From NCBI GenBank assembly GCA_045636385.1, contig JAZTXK010000030.1:7425-71424 (forward strand): a stretch of 64,000 bases of DNA, given 5' to 3'. The notes beneath the pieces were generated by a model, which had not been told where the DNA came from, did not search any database, and worked only from the letters and a program-made list of their open reading frames with translations. This DNA comes from CAG-390 sp045636385 (GTDB taxonomy: Bacteria; Bacillota; Clostridia; Oscillospirales; CAG-272). The position numbers were made by a program, and so were the translations under genes. The number at the start of each line of letters is the position of its first letter. Position 1 is the stretch's first letter. Positions 33,494 through 41,767 of the stretch are shown piece after piece.

Positions 33494-36400
33494 TTGAATT
33501 ATAAGACTCAAAATGACGAAACCCTCGTGATGCTGACGCTTGCGGGCGACGGGGAAGCATTCGAAGCACTTGTGCTCCGACATCAGAATGCCGTCATCGG
33601 TGCGGCGGCTTCGGTTACGCACAATCGCTTTATGGCAGAGGATGCCTCGCAGGATGCATTCGTCACCGCGTGGATGAAGCTCGATAGCCTCTCCGAACCC
33701 TCAAAATTTCTCGCCTGGGTATGCAAGATCGCAATGTTCAGCGCGAAGAACACCGTCCGCCGTTACCGCCCGTTCGCACCGATCGAGGATATTGAAAAGT
33801 ACGCGGACGTCACCGACTACTCGCAGGATCCCGCCGAACTCTACGCGATCTCCGAGGAAAAGGAGGAGCTTCACCGCACCGTCCTCTCGCTCCCCGAGCG
33901 GGTTCGGCGCGTGATCACGCTCCACTACTTCGAGGAGCTTTCGGTTACCGAGATAGCCGAAAAAATGCAAATTTCGGTCGGCACCGTCAAATCACAGCTC
34001 TTTGAGGGCAGACGAAAATTGAGAAAGGAACTTTGTGCAATGAATGAAAAGGCAAACGACACTCTCGTAGAGAGAGTAATGAAAAAGGTCGAGGAGCTGG
34101 AGCTCTGGCAGATCAAAAACGATAAAAGCGGCTTCGGGTCGGTCTATTCCGAGGTGCTCGCCGAAGTTGAAAACCTTCCCGAATGCAAGGATAAGTACCA
34201 CGCCCTCGCCGACGTCCTCGCGCGCGGCTGGTGGTGGCTCCCCGGCAAGAAAAACGAGGAACTCTTCGCCCGCATCAAGGAAGCGGCACTGATCGGTAAA
34301 AATGATGAGATAATGCGGTTTATCATACTGCGTGAGGCATCGGGGAAGAGCACGGACAAGCGCGCGGACTTTATCCGTGGCGAGCAGATCCCCGAGCTTG
34401 AGAAGGCGGGCTTCGTCGGTGCGCTTGCATTTGCCCACTTCCGCCTCGGATACAGAGATATGATGGATAAGAAATATGAGGAAAGCCGTGAGTCCTTCGG
34501 AAAGGCGCTCTCGCTCGTCGGTACGGACGACATGGTGCATGCTCTCGCATCAAACGCGCTCATATTCCTTGATAGAATGGCAGAAGGATTCGGAGATGCG
34601 GACAAACATGATTACCGCATCGACGTCAACGCAAACAAACTGAAGATCATAGACGGTGAGCCAAGATTCTGGAATAACGACGTCTTTGACGCGGGTTGGA
34701 TGAATTCGGGCGCAAATATGGACAGTAAGCTTTTCGAAGCTGCGGGCGCTTGCGACGGTTATTTCTTCTCCGATCTTGCCGTCGCCGAGAGCTACACGGC
34801 AAGCGACGGCTCGACTCTCACCTATATTTCTGACAAAGAGCACGTCGAAGTTCCCGCAGGAGTTTTTGAGGACTGCCAAGTCTGGGAGTCGAAGGTCTAT
34901 AAAAGCTGGGAGGGCACAACCTATTTCAGAGTTTATTACAAGGAAGGCGTCGGAATCGTCAAATACGAGAACAGACTCGACGGTATCATCGATACGGCTT
35001 ACCTTACCTCTTATGAAATAAAAGGCGGCTCGGGTATTCTTCCTCTCGCTGTCGGCAACAAGTGGGAATATTCACTTGACGCAAAGCCCGAACATCTCAA
35101 AACGCTTGACCGATACGTGGTCACTCACTTTGATGGAGAAAGCGCCATTATCTCGGGTTACAACGAAGCCGAACGCTTGGGTTACGACGAGTCATCATGG
35201 CTTGAGATGATCGAATACGTAAGGAACAACTATTTCAAGCAGGACGAAAAGGGTAACTATCACGTTTGCGACGTTTATAGGCAGATCGATCTCACCGAAA
35301 AACTCGCAGTCACGCCGATGGAAAAGCTTCACAGCCGTGTCGCCGCATCTGTCGCCAGGCGTATTCTTGACACCAATGATACTCTGCACCCCGATACGAA
35401 AGTCATGGGGCATTGGAATTTCTTCAAAAAGTCGGCTCTGCACGAATCAAACGGCGAATATACGCTGACTTATGACAGCCGCTTCTCGTTTGAGCTCAAG
35501 CGCGGAAGCGCCGGGAATGCAGTTGACGGTCTGCTCTTCAACCATATGTACGGTATTTTGCAGGATGCGACCAAATGCCTTTGGTCGGATACTTGGGTCA
35601 TCGGTGCAACTCCCGTTGTAGAATATGACTCATACGGTGAAAAGCACATCAAGACGACGATATCCGTCGAGGATGGCGGAATCATCACTACAAAGGCGGG
35701 TACGTTTGATAATTGTATCAAGCTCTCGCTCAAAATCGACGGTATGAGGGACGGATGGTCGTACCGTGGAGGAAACAAGGAATACTACTTTGCCGAGGGA
35801 ATCGGCATCGTCCGCACTGTCAACGAATACGCAAGCGGAACGAAAAACGCGGTTTATGAGCTTTCGTTCTACGAGGGTGTCGGCAAAGGATATATGCCCT
35901 TTGAGGACGGAATGGTGCGCTTCTATGAGGCGGTCAACCTCACGGACGGATACTACGGCGCTGTGGAATACACTTATATGCGTAACGAGGATGGCGGCAT
36001 CAACGTCTTTGAGGATATGACGGGTATCCGCAATATCCCCGCTCCTGTGACGGAATACGAATTCGTCGAGCGCGAGGTAATCGAGGAACAGATCTGGGAT
36101 GAAAAGAAACTACCCGAGGCGCGTCTGCGTAATGCCGCAAACAATCTTCAGCTTATGCTTCACTTCCTTTCGCGCAACAGCCGCTCATGGAAATACGCGC
36201 CGAGGGGCAGAGCGTGGGCAAAATACCGCATCAAGATGATAGAAAATATGCTCCTGACCGATGAGGGCGAGATCGCTCCTGCGTGGCTCGGTGTTTATGC
36301 CGATATGCACTTTATGGCGGCTTGCACTACATTCGGATGCAAAAAGCCCGAGCTTAAGGACGAGGCTTACGCTTATCTCGAGCGTGCGTTCGAGCTTGCG

Positions 36401-36685
36401 CCTCGGTGGTTTAAGATCGCGGACGGTACGCTTCTCGATGTAGGCGACAGCGAAATTTACGGAGGCATCAAGCTCAAAAAGGGAGAGGAGAGTGTACTTA
36501 TCTTACCCGACGGCACACGCGAAGCCTACGACAGCGAGTGGTTTGTCAATCTGATGAATCCCGCACGCTTCTATAACGCTATGATCGCTCCGAAGGGTTG
36601 GGAATGGTTCAACTCGGCTCGCGATGATGAGAGATATAAGGAGTACGTCGAGCGGGCGAGAGAGCTGATGGAGAAGTATAGCTGA
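33494..36685 (+). CDS. Sigma-70-family factor fused to a giant C-terminal region (1063 residues)
   Basis: Residues 1-190 are an ECF sigma factor: region 2 (GDGEAFEALVLRHQNAVIGA, FMAEDASQDAFVTAWMKLDS, FLAWVCKIAMF) and region 4 (LPERVRRVITLHYFEELSVT, VGTVKSQLFEGRRKLRKELC). Then come a helical region (190-400, TPR/HEAT-like) and at least two beta-rich modules with the same signature V-x-A-G-x-F-x-x-C ... YY-x-E-G-(V/I)-G-I-V (coded near 34850 and 35691), ending in another helical part. There is no transmembrane segment, so the whole protein should be cytoplasmic. Start TTG 33494 follows AAAGGAG at 8 bases. The frame is unbroken, so the fusion is real in this assembly. No anti-sigma gene is nearby. 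Confidence 0.85.
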   Translation: MNYKTQNDETLVMLTLAGDGEAFEALVLRHQNAVIGAAASVTHNRFMAEDASQDAFVTAWMKLDSLSEPSKFLAWVCKIAMFSAKNTVRRYRPFAPIEDIEKYADVTDYSQDPAELYAISEEKEELHRTVLSLPERVRRVITLHYFEELSVTEIAEKMQISVGTVKSQLFEGRRKLRKELCAMNEKANDTLVERVMKKVEELELWQIKNDKSGFGSVYSEVLAEVENLPECKDKYHALADVLARGWWWLPGKKNEELFARIKEAALIGKNDEIMRFIILREASGKSTDKRADFIRGEQIPELEKAGFVGALAFAHFRLGYRDMMDKKYEESRESFGKALSLVGTDDMVHALASNALIFLDRMAEGFGDADKHDYRIDVNANKLKIIDGEPRFWNNDVFDAGWMNSGANMDSKLFEAAGACDGYFFSDLAVAESYTASDGSTLTYISDKEHVEVPAGVFEDCQVWESKVYKSWEGTTYFRVYYKEGVGIVKYENRLDGIIDTAYLTSYEIKGGSGILPLAVGNKWEYSLDAKPEHLKTLDRYVVTHFDGESAIISGYNEAERLGYDESSWLEMIEYVRNNYFKQDEKGNYHVCDVYRQIDLTEKLAVTPMEKLHSRVAASVARRILDTNDTLHPDTKVMGHWNFFKKSALHESNGEYTLTYDSRFSFELKRGSAGNAVDGLLFNHMYGILQDATKCLWSDTWVIGATPVVEYDSYGEKHIKTTISVEDGGIITTKAGTFDNCIKLSLKIDGMRDGWSYRGGNKEYYFAEGIGIVRTVNEYASGTKNAVYELSFYEGVGKGYMPFEDGMVRFYEAVNLTDGYYGAVEYTYMRNEDGGINVFEDMTGIRNIPAPVTEYEFVEREVIEEQIWDEKKLPEARLRNAANNLQLMLHFLSRNSRSWKYAPRGRAWAKYRIKMIENMLLTDEGEIAPAWLGVYADMHFMAACTTFGCKKPELKDEAYAYLERAFELAPRWFKIADGTLLDVGDSEIYGGIKLKKGEESVLILPDGTREAYDSEWFVNLMNPARFYNAMIAPKGWEWFNSARDDERYKEYVERARELMEKYS

Positions 36686-36709
36686 CAAATTCCGTTGATA
36701 TTAATGAAA

Positions 36710-36738
36710 GAATCCGAGCCGTGGCTCGGATTCTTTAT
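36710..36738. terminator. Terminator between sigma-fusion and SGNH genes
   Basis: GAATCCGAGCC / GGCTCGGATTC followed by TTTAT on the plus strand and A-rich on the other side. Confidence 0.8.
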
Positions 36739-36740
36739 AA

Positions 36741-37532
36741 TTATAACTTATCGTGCTTGATCCCCGAATTAATGAACCCAACCTGCTTGAAGTCCTTCGG
36801 GTTATGGCGGATTATGTAGTCGATATAGGAATCGACGAGCTCGGCGGTGAAGAGGTATCCGTCGGGGGTCATGTGGCCGTGGAGGAAGAAACGCTCGTGG
36901 AATTCCTTGCCGTAAAGCGGGCCGTATTTGTAGAGGTCGATGACGTATGAGTTATCGAAAAGCTCCGCCATTTTGTAAAGCAGATCGATCATTGCGTGGG
37001 TTATCTCCTCGCGGTCGGCTCTGTCGGAGCGCGGGAAGGTTACGAAGAAGAATTTTGCCTCGGGGCTGATCTCCTTGTAGCGGCTGACGATCGCGCCGTA
37101 ATATCCGGCGAAGGTTTCCTTGTTATTGCGCCAATCCGAGAGGTCGATGTCCTCGATCGAGCCGAGCTCCCACTTCTTGTTGTAGAGATCGTTGACTCCC
37201 AGAGCGATAACGTACGCCTGACAAGCCTTATCCTTGTCCCAGAAGCCGCGGGACTCGGCAAAGGACTCAATATACACCTTTGCGGTCATGCCGCCCTTGG
37301 AGAAATTATAAGCCTTGAGGCCGTTCTTGCGCGCGATAAACTGACCCCAGGAGTAGTCGTAGAGGTCGTGATAATGCGCCTTGCCCGCCTCGTCGCGCGT
37401 TTCAAACTCGCCCGAGGAAAGGCTGTCGCCGATGAAACCGATAGTTCTGAATATGCTTGTTCTGCTGTAACCCTCGACGAGTCTGTCAAGCGGCTGTTCG
37501 TTTTCGGGGTAGAGATAATTGTTCCAGTCCAT
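36741..37532 (-). CDS. SGNH/GDSL-family hydrolase
   Basis: The 263-residue protein has block I GFIGDSLSSG (Ser37), block II with Gly in NFSKGG, block III ALGVNDL (Asn) and a C-terminal HMTPDGY carrying the acid, with the catalytic His likely in GHMTPDG. Esterases of this fold remove acetyl or acyl groups from sugars or lipids. No signal peptide. It is the last gene of a four-gene hydrolase operon (11 bases after the phosphatase gene). Confidence 0.85.
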   Translation of the reverse strand: MDWNNYLYPENEQPLDRLVEGYSRTSIFRTIGFIGDSLSSGEFETRDEAGKAHYHDLYDYSWGQFIARKNGLKAYNFSKGGMTAKVYIESFAESRGFWDKDKACQAYVIALGVNDLYNKKWELGSIEDIDLSDWRNNKETFAGYYGAIVSRYKEISPEAKFFFVTFPRSDRADREEITHAMIDLLYKMAELFDNSYVIDLYKYGPLYGKEFHERFFLHGHMTPDGYLFTAELVDSYIDYIIRHNPKDFKQVGFINSGIKHDKL

Positions 37533-37543
37533 TGTTTTTCTCC

Positions 37544-38107
37544 TTACTGCGGATTTATAAGACCGTTTAGCAGCCAGCGTCCGTTTTTGAGCTCGAGAAT
37601 GACGATGGCGCAGTTTGAGCAGACAAAATTGGTTGTATTAACGTTTGCGGAAAAAAGTATTGAGAGAGTTGTACGCAAAATGCCCGCGTGTGTGAATGCG
37701 GCAACGGTGTCGCATTCGAGCGACTTGACTTTGTCGAGAAATTCCGTGGCGCGGGCGCGGAGCTCGGCGTTGCTCTCACCGCCGAATGCAGTGAAGCCGT
37801 CAACAATCAGCTTTCTTTCTTCGGAATCGGCGGGCAGGAAGGGCTGGTGAGCGAGAGAGCCGAGGTTTATTTCACGCAAAAGCGGGGTGGTTTCGTAAAC
37901 GCAACCGGGGATGGCGGTTTCTGCGGTCTTCATAGCGCGGATGAGGTCGCTTGAATAGATCTTGTCGAATTTGATACCCGAAAGTATCGGTCTGATGCCC
38001 TCGGCATCGCGCACACCCTTTTCGGTCAGATTGACCTGCGACCAACCCGTGTAATGACCTGCGAGATTTGTCTCGCTCTCGCCGTGTCTTATGAGATAAA
38101 GCTTCAT
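37544..38107 (-). CDS. Histidine phosphatase family protein
   Basis: The 187-residue protein starts MKLYLIRHGESETN with the phospho-accepting His8, and has the second catalytic His in AAFTHAGILR. The branch includes phosphoglycerate mutases and small-molecule phosphatases such as CobC-like enzymes; the substrate cannot be read from the sequence. It overlaps the preceding gene by 4 bases. Confidence 0.92.
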   Translation of the reverse strand: MKLYLIRHGESETNLAGHYTGWSQVNLTEKGVRDAEGIRPILSGIKFDKIYSSDLIRAMKTAETAIPGCVYETTPLLREINLGSLAHQPFLPADSEERKLIVDGFTAFGGESNAELRARATEFLDKVKSLECDTVAAFTHAGILRTTLSILFSANVNTTNFVCSNCAIVILELKNGRWLLNGLINPQ

Positions 38108-38910
38108 TTTTTCTTGTATCCTTTGTAGAGATGAACGATGTTGAGGTCTTCTTCCATATCAAGACCGTGCGAGCCGTTTTCGCCGTCGATCTCGTGACAG
38201 CCGTGATCCATCGCGAAGCCGACAAGGACGTTTCTGTGGCTCATGTGACGCTCGACAAGCTCGCAGAACTCGCAGAAGGCGTGGTCATTGGAGCGAAGCT
38301 CGCAGAGAGCCTCGAGTCCCTCGGGAGCTTTCTTGTGCATCACGGAGTCGTAGTTGCCGTTGTAGATGACGATAAGGTCGTGCTCGTCCTTCATTATCAG
38401 CTCGGCAGCCTTGGCGTTGACGGCATCGACACCGCCCTCGGGAAAGAGGAAATAGTCCATATCGCGCTCAAGGAAGATGTTGCTCAGGCTCGATTTGCCG
38501 TAGGATACGATCGCGCACTTCTTGCCCGCGCGGATTGCGGCGTCGAAGAGCGAATCGATCTTGATGACTGGCTTTTCGTACTTGCGTATGCCGTGAACGG
38601 CGGGCTGTGCGCCCGTATACATCGTACCGAAGCAAACGGGAGTGACCGAGGGCATGACCGAGCAGAGAGGGATCTCGACGTCGGTGCGTGCCTTCGCACC
38701 CTTGCAGAGCTCGGGGTATTTTTCATAAATCCACTGCGCGATCGCATCGGGATTATACATTATAACGCGGTCGGCTTTTTCGCCGCCGAAAACAGAGTCG
38801 ATATATGCGGTAAGGTCTGCGTTCGCCGCCGCAGCCTCGCTCGGAGCTTCGATGCCGAGCGCGTAAGCAAGCGCGGCGCAGATGGTGTCAAGAGAGTTGG
38901 GATTATACAT
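38104..38910 (-). CDS. Alkaline-phosphatase-superfamily (type I phosphodiesterase-like) hydrolase
   Basis: The 268-residue protein has features of the metallo-phosphoesterase superfamily: MPSVTPVCFGTMYTG around a likely Thr/Ser nucleophile, GIRKYEKPVIKIDSLFDA, and metal ligands near DHGCHEIDGENGSHG. Its N-terminal metal-binding Asp is not evident, so it may be diverged or inactive. It lies 12 bases after the endonuclease/phosphatase-like gene. Confidence 0.72.
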   Translation of the reverse strand: MYNPNSLDTICAALAYALGIEAPSEAAAANADLTAYIDSVFGGEKADRVIMYNPDAIAQWIYEKYPELCKGAKARTDVEIPLCSVMPSVTPVCFGTMYTGAQPAVHGIRKYEKPVIKIDSLFDAAIRAGKKCAIVSYGKSSLSNIFLERDMDYFLFPEGGVDAVNAKAAELIMKDEHDLIVIYNGNYDSVMHKKAPEGLEALCELRSNDHAFCEFCELVERHMSHRNVLVGFAMDHGCHEIDGENGSHGLDMEEDLNIVHLYKGYKKK

Positions 38911-38922
38911 TGTTCTTCCTCC

Positions 38923-39789
38923 TTAAAGTTCAATGTCAACGTAAGCGGGCGAGTGGTCAGAAATCGGATAGTAATAATCGGGCGAATAGCGTTCGAAACG
39001 CTTGACCGAGCCCTCTTCCTCGCCGATGACGAGAATGTGGTCAATGGCGGTCTTGAAAGGGCGGTCGGAGTAAAAGGTCTTGAATCCGTCGGGGAAGCAA
39101 TAGTGATAGCCGACAGCCTCCTCGGCGTAGTCGGTAGCGATATCGTGCGCGTGGCGGAAGCCCTTGGCAAACGCCGACTGCACGGCTTTCGAATCGTAAC
39201 CCGTGTTGAGGTCGCCGACGAGGAAAGCGGGGCAGTTGTATTTCGCACGGAAACGCTCGAGCGCGGTCGTCAGCATTTCGATCTGATACTCGCGCGCCTC
39301 GTCCGAGTAGGGAAGATAGTTCGGAGGGAGCGGCACGGGCGTTTTTTCGGTCGGTTGATGCTTCCACCAAAGGTGAGTGGTGGCGAAAATGAAGAGCTTG
39401 CCGTCTTCCTTCACGCGGAAAACGCCGATATTGTAAGCCTTCGAGCGCACGTCGTTGAACTTGCCCTCAAAGCCCTCAATGTGATCGGGATAGGTGCAGA
39501 ATTCCGAATCAACGAGCTCGAGCTTGTCGGCACGGTAGAAAATGGGCGTGAAGCGACCCCAGATGAGCGTGTAATTAACGGGTTCGTGCGCCATTCCTTC
39601 TTTGAGAATATCAGCCATCAGCGCGGACGCCTCCTGACAGCCGATGACGTCGGGCATTGTTTCGCGCCAGACGCGGAGCAGCGAGGGCGCGCGCACCTCG
39701 GCGGAGCAGTCAAAGCCTTTTTCCTCCCAAGCGGGCGAATTTTTATCTCTGTTCCAGATGTTGTGGGTCATAAGTCGGATGGTTGACAT
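38923..39789 (-). CDS. Endonuclease/exonuclease/phosphatase-fold hydrolase
   Basis: The 288-residue protein shows the family core: THNIWN (Asn10), GCQEA (Glu), TTHLWWK, FLVGDLNTGYDS and the final ISDHSPAYVDI. Members act on phosphodiester or phosphoinositide-like bonds. The start at 39787-39789 follows GGAGGTTCAACC; the open frame further upstream runs back through the small RNA region and is not coding. First gene of the operon with the three hydrolases that follow. Confidence 0.9.
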   Translation of the reverse strand: MSTIRLMTHNIWNRDKNSPAWEEKGFDCSAEVRAPSLLRVWRETMPDVIGCQEASALMADILKEGMAHEPVNYTLIWGRFTPIFYRADKLELVDSEFCTYPDHIEGFEGKFNDVRSKAYNIGVFRVKEDGKLFIFATTHLWWKHQPTEKTPVPLPPNYLPYSDEAREYQIEMLTTALERFRAKYNCPAFLVGDLNTGYDSKAVQSAFAKGFRHAHDIATDYAEEAVGYHYCFPDGFKTFYSDRPFKTAIDHILVIGEEEGSVKRFERYSPDYYYPISDHSPAYVDIEL

Positions 39790-39817
39790 GGTTGAACCTC
39801 CAATGTTTGTTGAGATA

Positions 39818-39846
39818 ATTATAGCATAAAATGGAGAGGATTGCAA
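39818..39846 (-). promoter_or_regulatory. Promoter of the four-hydrolase operon
   Basis: TTGCAA (39841-39846), 17 bases ending TTTTATGC, TATAAT (39818-39823), extended -10. It belongs to the group of near-identical promoters noted in the findings. Confidence 0.82.
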
Positions 39847-39860
39847 GGAAATATAAAAAT

Positions 39861-39886
39861 AAAGACCGCCAAAAACGACGGTCTTA
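39861..39886 (-). terminator. Second terminator downstream of the small RNA
   Basis: Minus strand AAGACCG / CGGTCTT followed by TATTTTT. Similar GACCGC-type stems terminate genes at 24744 and 40531. Confidence 0.65.
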
Positions 39887-39887
39887 T

Positions 39888-40035
39888 AGATAAAAAACAA
39901 AAGCCCCGTTCGGGGCTTTCGGTAAGAACAAAGGATGGGCGGTGTATCCATCATCTCAGGTACTTCGGGAAGAAGTGCGTCGGGAACCATTTCCGACCTC
40001 AATGTTGCTTACGGAATAAGTATAATCTCATTCCA
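39888..40035 (-). ncRNA. Candidate structured small RNA, about 145 nt
   Basis: It has a perfect promoter (TTGACA 40064-40069, 17 bases, TATAAT 40041-40046) and its own terminator (AAAGCCCC-GAAC-GGGGCTTT then TGTTTTTTAT, 39888-39919). Between them a closing stem GTAAGCAACA / TGTTCTTAC (40003-40012 with 39922-39930, one bulged C) encloses three hairpins: GTCGG/CCGAC, ACTTC/GAAGT and GATGG/CCATC. A 5' hairpin GGAAT/ATTCC precedes it. No start codon with a ribosome site is seen. It does not match SRP RNA, tmRNA or any riboswitch I know; a 6S-like regulator or an orphan riboswitch ahead of the hydrolase operon are possible. Confidence 0.62.
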
Positions 40036-40040
40036 AGTAC

Positions 40041-40069
40041 ATTATACCATATACAAATAAAATTGTCAA
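40041..40069 (-). promoter_or_regulatory. Promoter of the candidate small RNA
   Basis: Exact consensus hexamers TTGACA and TATAAT with a 17-base spacer on the minus strand. Confidence 0.85.
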
Positions 40070-40085
40070 GCGGTTGGAAAACTTT

Positions 40086-40454
40086 TTATTTGAATTTAAT
40101 TAATCTTCCGCTGTGAATTCTGCGTTCTAATTTTGAGCTTTGTACTGTATACATAGTTGAAACGTATAAAATATCCGCAGAATGATCTACCTTAATGCCG
40201 ATTAAAACGTTATCGTCATATTGCTTTATCAATTCGATGGACGAATCTTTTTCATTTGGGTTGATTCCGATATAATCCGGATTGTTTATAATATCGGAAA
40301 TGCGGTCTAAATATTGTAAGCAATCCTGATGGTTTCTTTTGATAAGATGTGTTTGCAGTCCAACAGAGCGAAAAATATGGGTTTGAGTAATATCGATATT
40401 CAATAGATTATTAAATTCTTTATTATATTCACCAACGTGAATGAGCTTTTTCAT
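40086..40454 (-). CDS. PBECR3-like (phage Barnase-EndoU-ColicinE5/D-RelE-like nuclease) domain protein
   Basis: The 122-residue protein has the pattern HxxxCLxYLDRISDIINNPDYI, then SIELIKQYDDNVLIGIKVD and LYVSTMYTVQSSKLERR, which I recall from PBECR3 domains in phage polyvalent proteins. Here it stands alone with no phage genes around. It is AT-rich compared with flanking genes, suggesting transfer. Its ribosome site is weak. Function may be nuclease, toxin or RNA binding; the family name rests on memory of the pattern. Confidence 0.55.
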   Translation of the reverse strand: MKKLIHVGEYNKEFNNLLNIDITQTHIFRSVGLQTHLIKRNHQDCLQYLDRISDIINNPDYIGINPNEKDSSIELIKQYDDNVLIGIKVDHSADILYVSTMYTVQSSKLERRIHSGRLIKFK

Positions 40455-40488
40455 AGTTGTTCTTCTTTGCGAGCATAGGATTTTTTAT

Positions 40489-40518
40489 ATTATATCACAA
40501 AACGGCAAGGATTGCAAG
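40489..40518 (-). promoter_or_regulatory. Promoter of the PBECR3-like gene
   Basis: TTGCAA (40513-40518), 18 bases ending TTTTTGTGA, TATAAT (40489-40494). Confidence 0.7.
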
Positions 40519-40530
40519 GAAATAAAGAAA

Positions 40531-40555
40531 AAAGACCGCACGATGGCGGTCTTTA
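40531..40555 (-). terminator. Terminator of the LRR lipoprotein gene
   Basis: AAAGACCGCC / GCGGTCTTT followed by TTTCTTTATT on the minus strand. Confidence 0.88.
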
Positions 40556-40561
40556 AAAGTT

Positions 40562-41692
40562 TTATTGCGAAGTTTCGGGCGTAACCGTGAGCGTTCCTCC
40601 GATACAGTGGACGGTTATGTTTAACGTCTTTTTCGCCCAATCGTTGTGCTTCTCAATGGCATCCCACTCTGCGATTGTTCCGTCATAATTAATATTAATC
40701 ACTGCTTTACCGCAGTCGCGGAAGATACTTCCATTGATGCTCGTCACGCTTTTCGGGATATGAACGCTGTCGAGCTTGGCACAGCCCTCGAAAGCGTAAA
40801 AGTCTATCAAGGTCACGCCGTCGGGTATCTCGACGGTAGTAAGCTGATCGCAGTCCGTGAATATGCCGATTGAAAGCGATTTGAGATTCTTCGGGAGGGT
40901 GATATATTCGATCGCGGCATAGGCGAATGCATTACGACCGATATCGGTAATGCCGTCAGGAAGATTGATGGATTTGAGTGCCCAGCAGGTAGAGAATGCA
41001 TTGTCACCGATAAAGGTTACTCCAAGCGGGAGAGATATCGTTTCAATAAGCTCGCAAGAAACAAACGCGCCGCTACCTATCGAAGTTACACCCTCGGGGA
41101 TCTCGATCGCTTCGAGAGCTTTGCATCCTCGGAAAAGTCCGTCTGCAATTTCTGTCAGGTTCTTTGACAAAGTAATGCTTTTGAGCTTGGTGCAATCTTG
41201 AAAAGCAGCTGTTCCTATGCTTTTTACGCTGTCGGGAACAGAGAGTGTTCTGATTGCATTACATCCATTAAAAGCCGAATCACCGATTTCCTCAAGCCCG
41301 TCCGAAAGATTTACGGTTTTAAGCGAAAGACAACGGTAAAATGCCTCGCTGCCTATCATTTTAACGCTTGCAGGAATCGTGACCGAGCTGATTTTTGAGA
41401 GGTTATAGAATGCTTTATCGGCTATGGCAGTAACGGGAAGATCTTTGTATTCGGCGGGAATGACGATCTCTCTGTCGCTGCATTCACCAATTCCAGAAAC
41501 GGCATACACGCCGCCGATATCGGTGTATTTCAATCCTTCCGAATATGCCGCGGGCGCGTCCGTGGCTTCTTCAATTTCGAAGGTCTCGGGCGGCTCGGTG
41601 GTTTCAGCAGAGATTTCTCCGTGATCACAAGAAGTAAACAGAGAAAGAATGAGGCAAAGTAGGACTGTCAAAAATCTTCTTGTGTGCTTCAT
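40562..41692 (-). CDS. BspA-type leucine-rich-repeat lipoprotein
   Basis: The 376-residue protein has a lipoprotein signal ending LSLFTSC (Cys23) and then about twelve LRR_5 repeats of 22-23 residues with the pattern IGxxAFxxCxxLxxIxIPxxVxx (for example around KMIGSEAFYRCLSLKTVNLS). Such surface repeats serve adhesion or substrate binding. It has its own promoter (41724-41752) and terminator. Confidence 0.93.
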   Translation of the reverse strand: MKHTRRFLTVLLCLILSLFTSCDHGEISAETTEPPETFEIEEATDAPAAYSEGLKYTDIGGVYAVSGIGECSDREIVIPAEYKDLPVTAIADKAFYNLSKISSVTIPASVKMIGSEAFYRCLSLKTVNLSDGLEEIGDSAFNGCNAIRTLSVPDSVKSIGTAAFQDCTKLKSITLSKNLTEIADGLFRGCKALEAIEIPEGVTSIGSGAFVSCELIETISLPLGVTFIGDNAFSTCWALKSINLPDGITDIGRNAFAYAAIEYITLPKNLKSLSIGIFTDCDQLTTVEIPDGVTLIDFYAFEGCAKLDSVHIPKSVTSINGSIFRDCGKAVININYDGTIAEWDAIEKHNDWAKKTLNITVHCIGGTLTVTPETSQ

Positions 41693-41723
41693 GGTGTACT
41701 CCTTTCAATGGGTTTGTATTGCT

Positions 41724-41752
41724 ATTAAACTATAGTTTTTAGTATTTGTCAA
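41724..41752 (-). promoter_or_regulatory. Promoter of the LRR lipoprotein gene
   Basis: TTGACA (41747-41752), 17 bases, TTTAAT (41724-41729). Confidence 0.7.
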
Positions 41753-41767
41753 TAGGCAATATAATTA

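Noticed and set aside
39790..40002. N-terminal extension of the EEP-fold protein upstream to 40002
   Set aside because: The extra codons run through the terminator and the small RNA; the ATG at 39789 has a GGAGG site.
39922..40012. TPP riboswitch, suggested by CTGAGA in the small RNA
   Set aside because: The second TPP signature (CCTGATCTGGATAATGCC type) and the required helices are missing.
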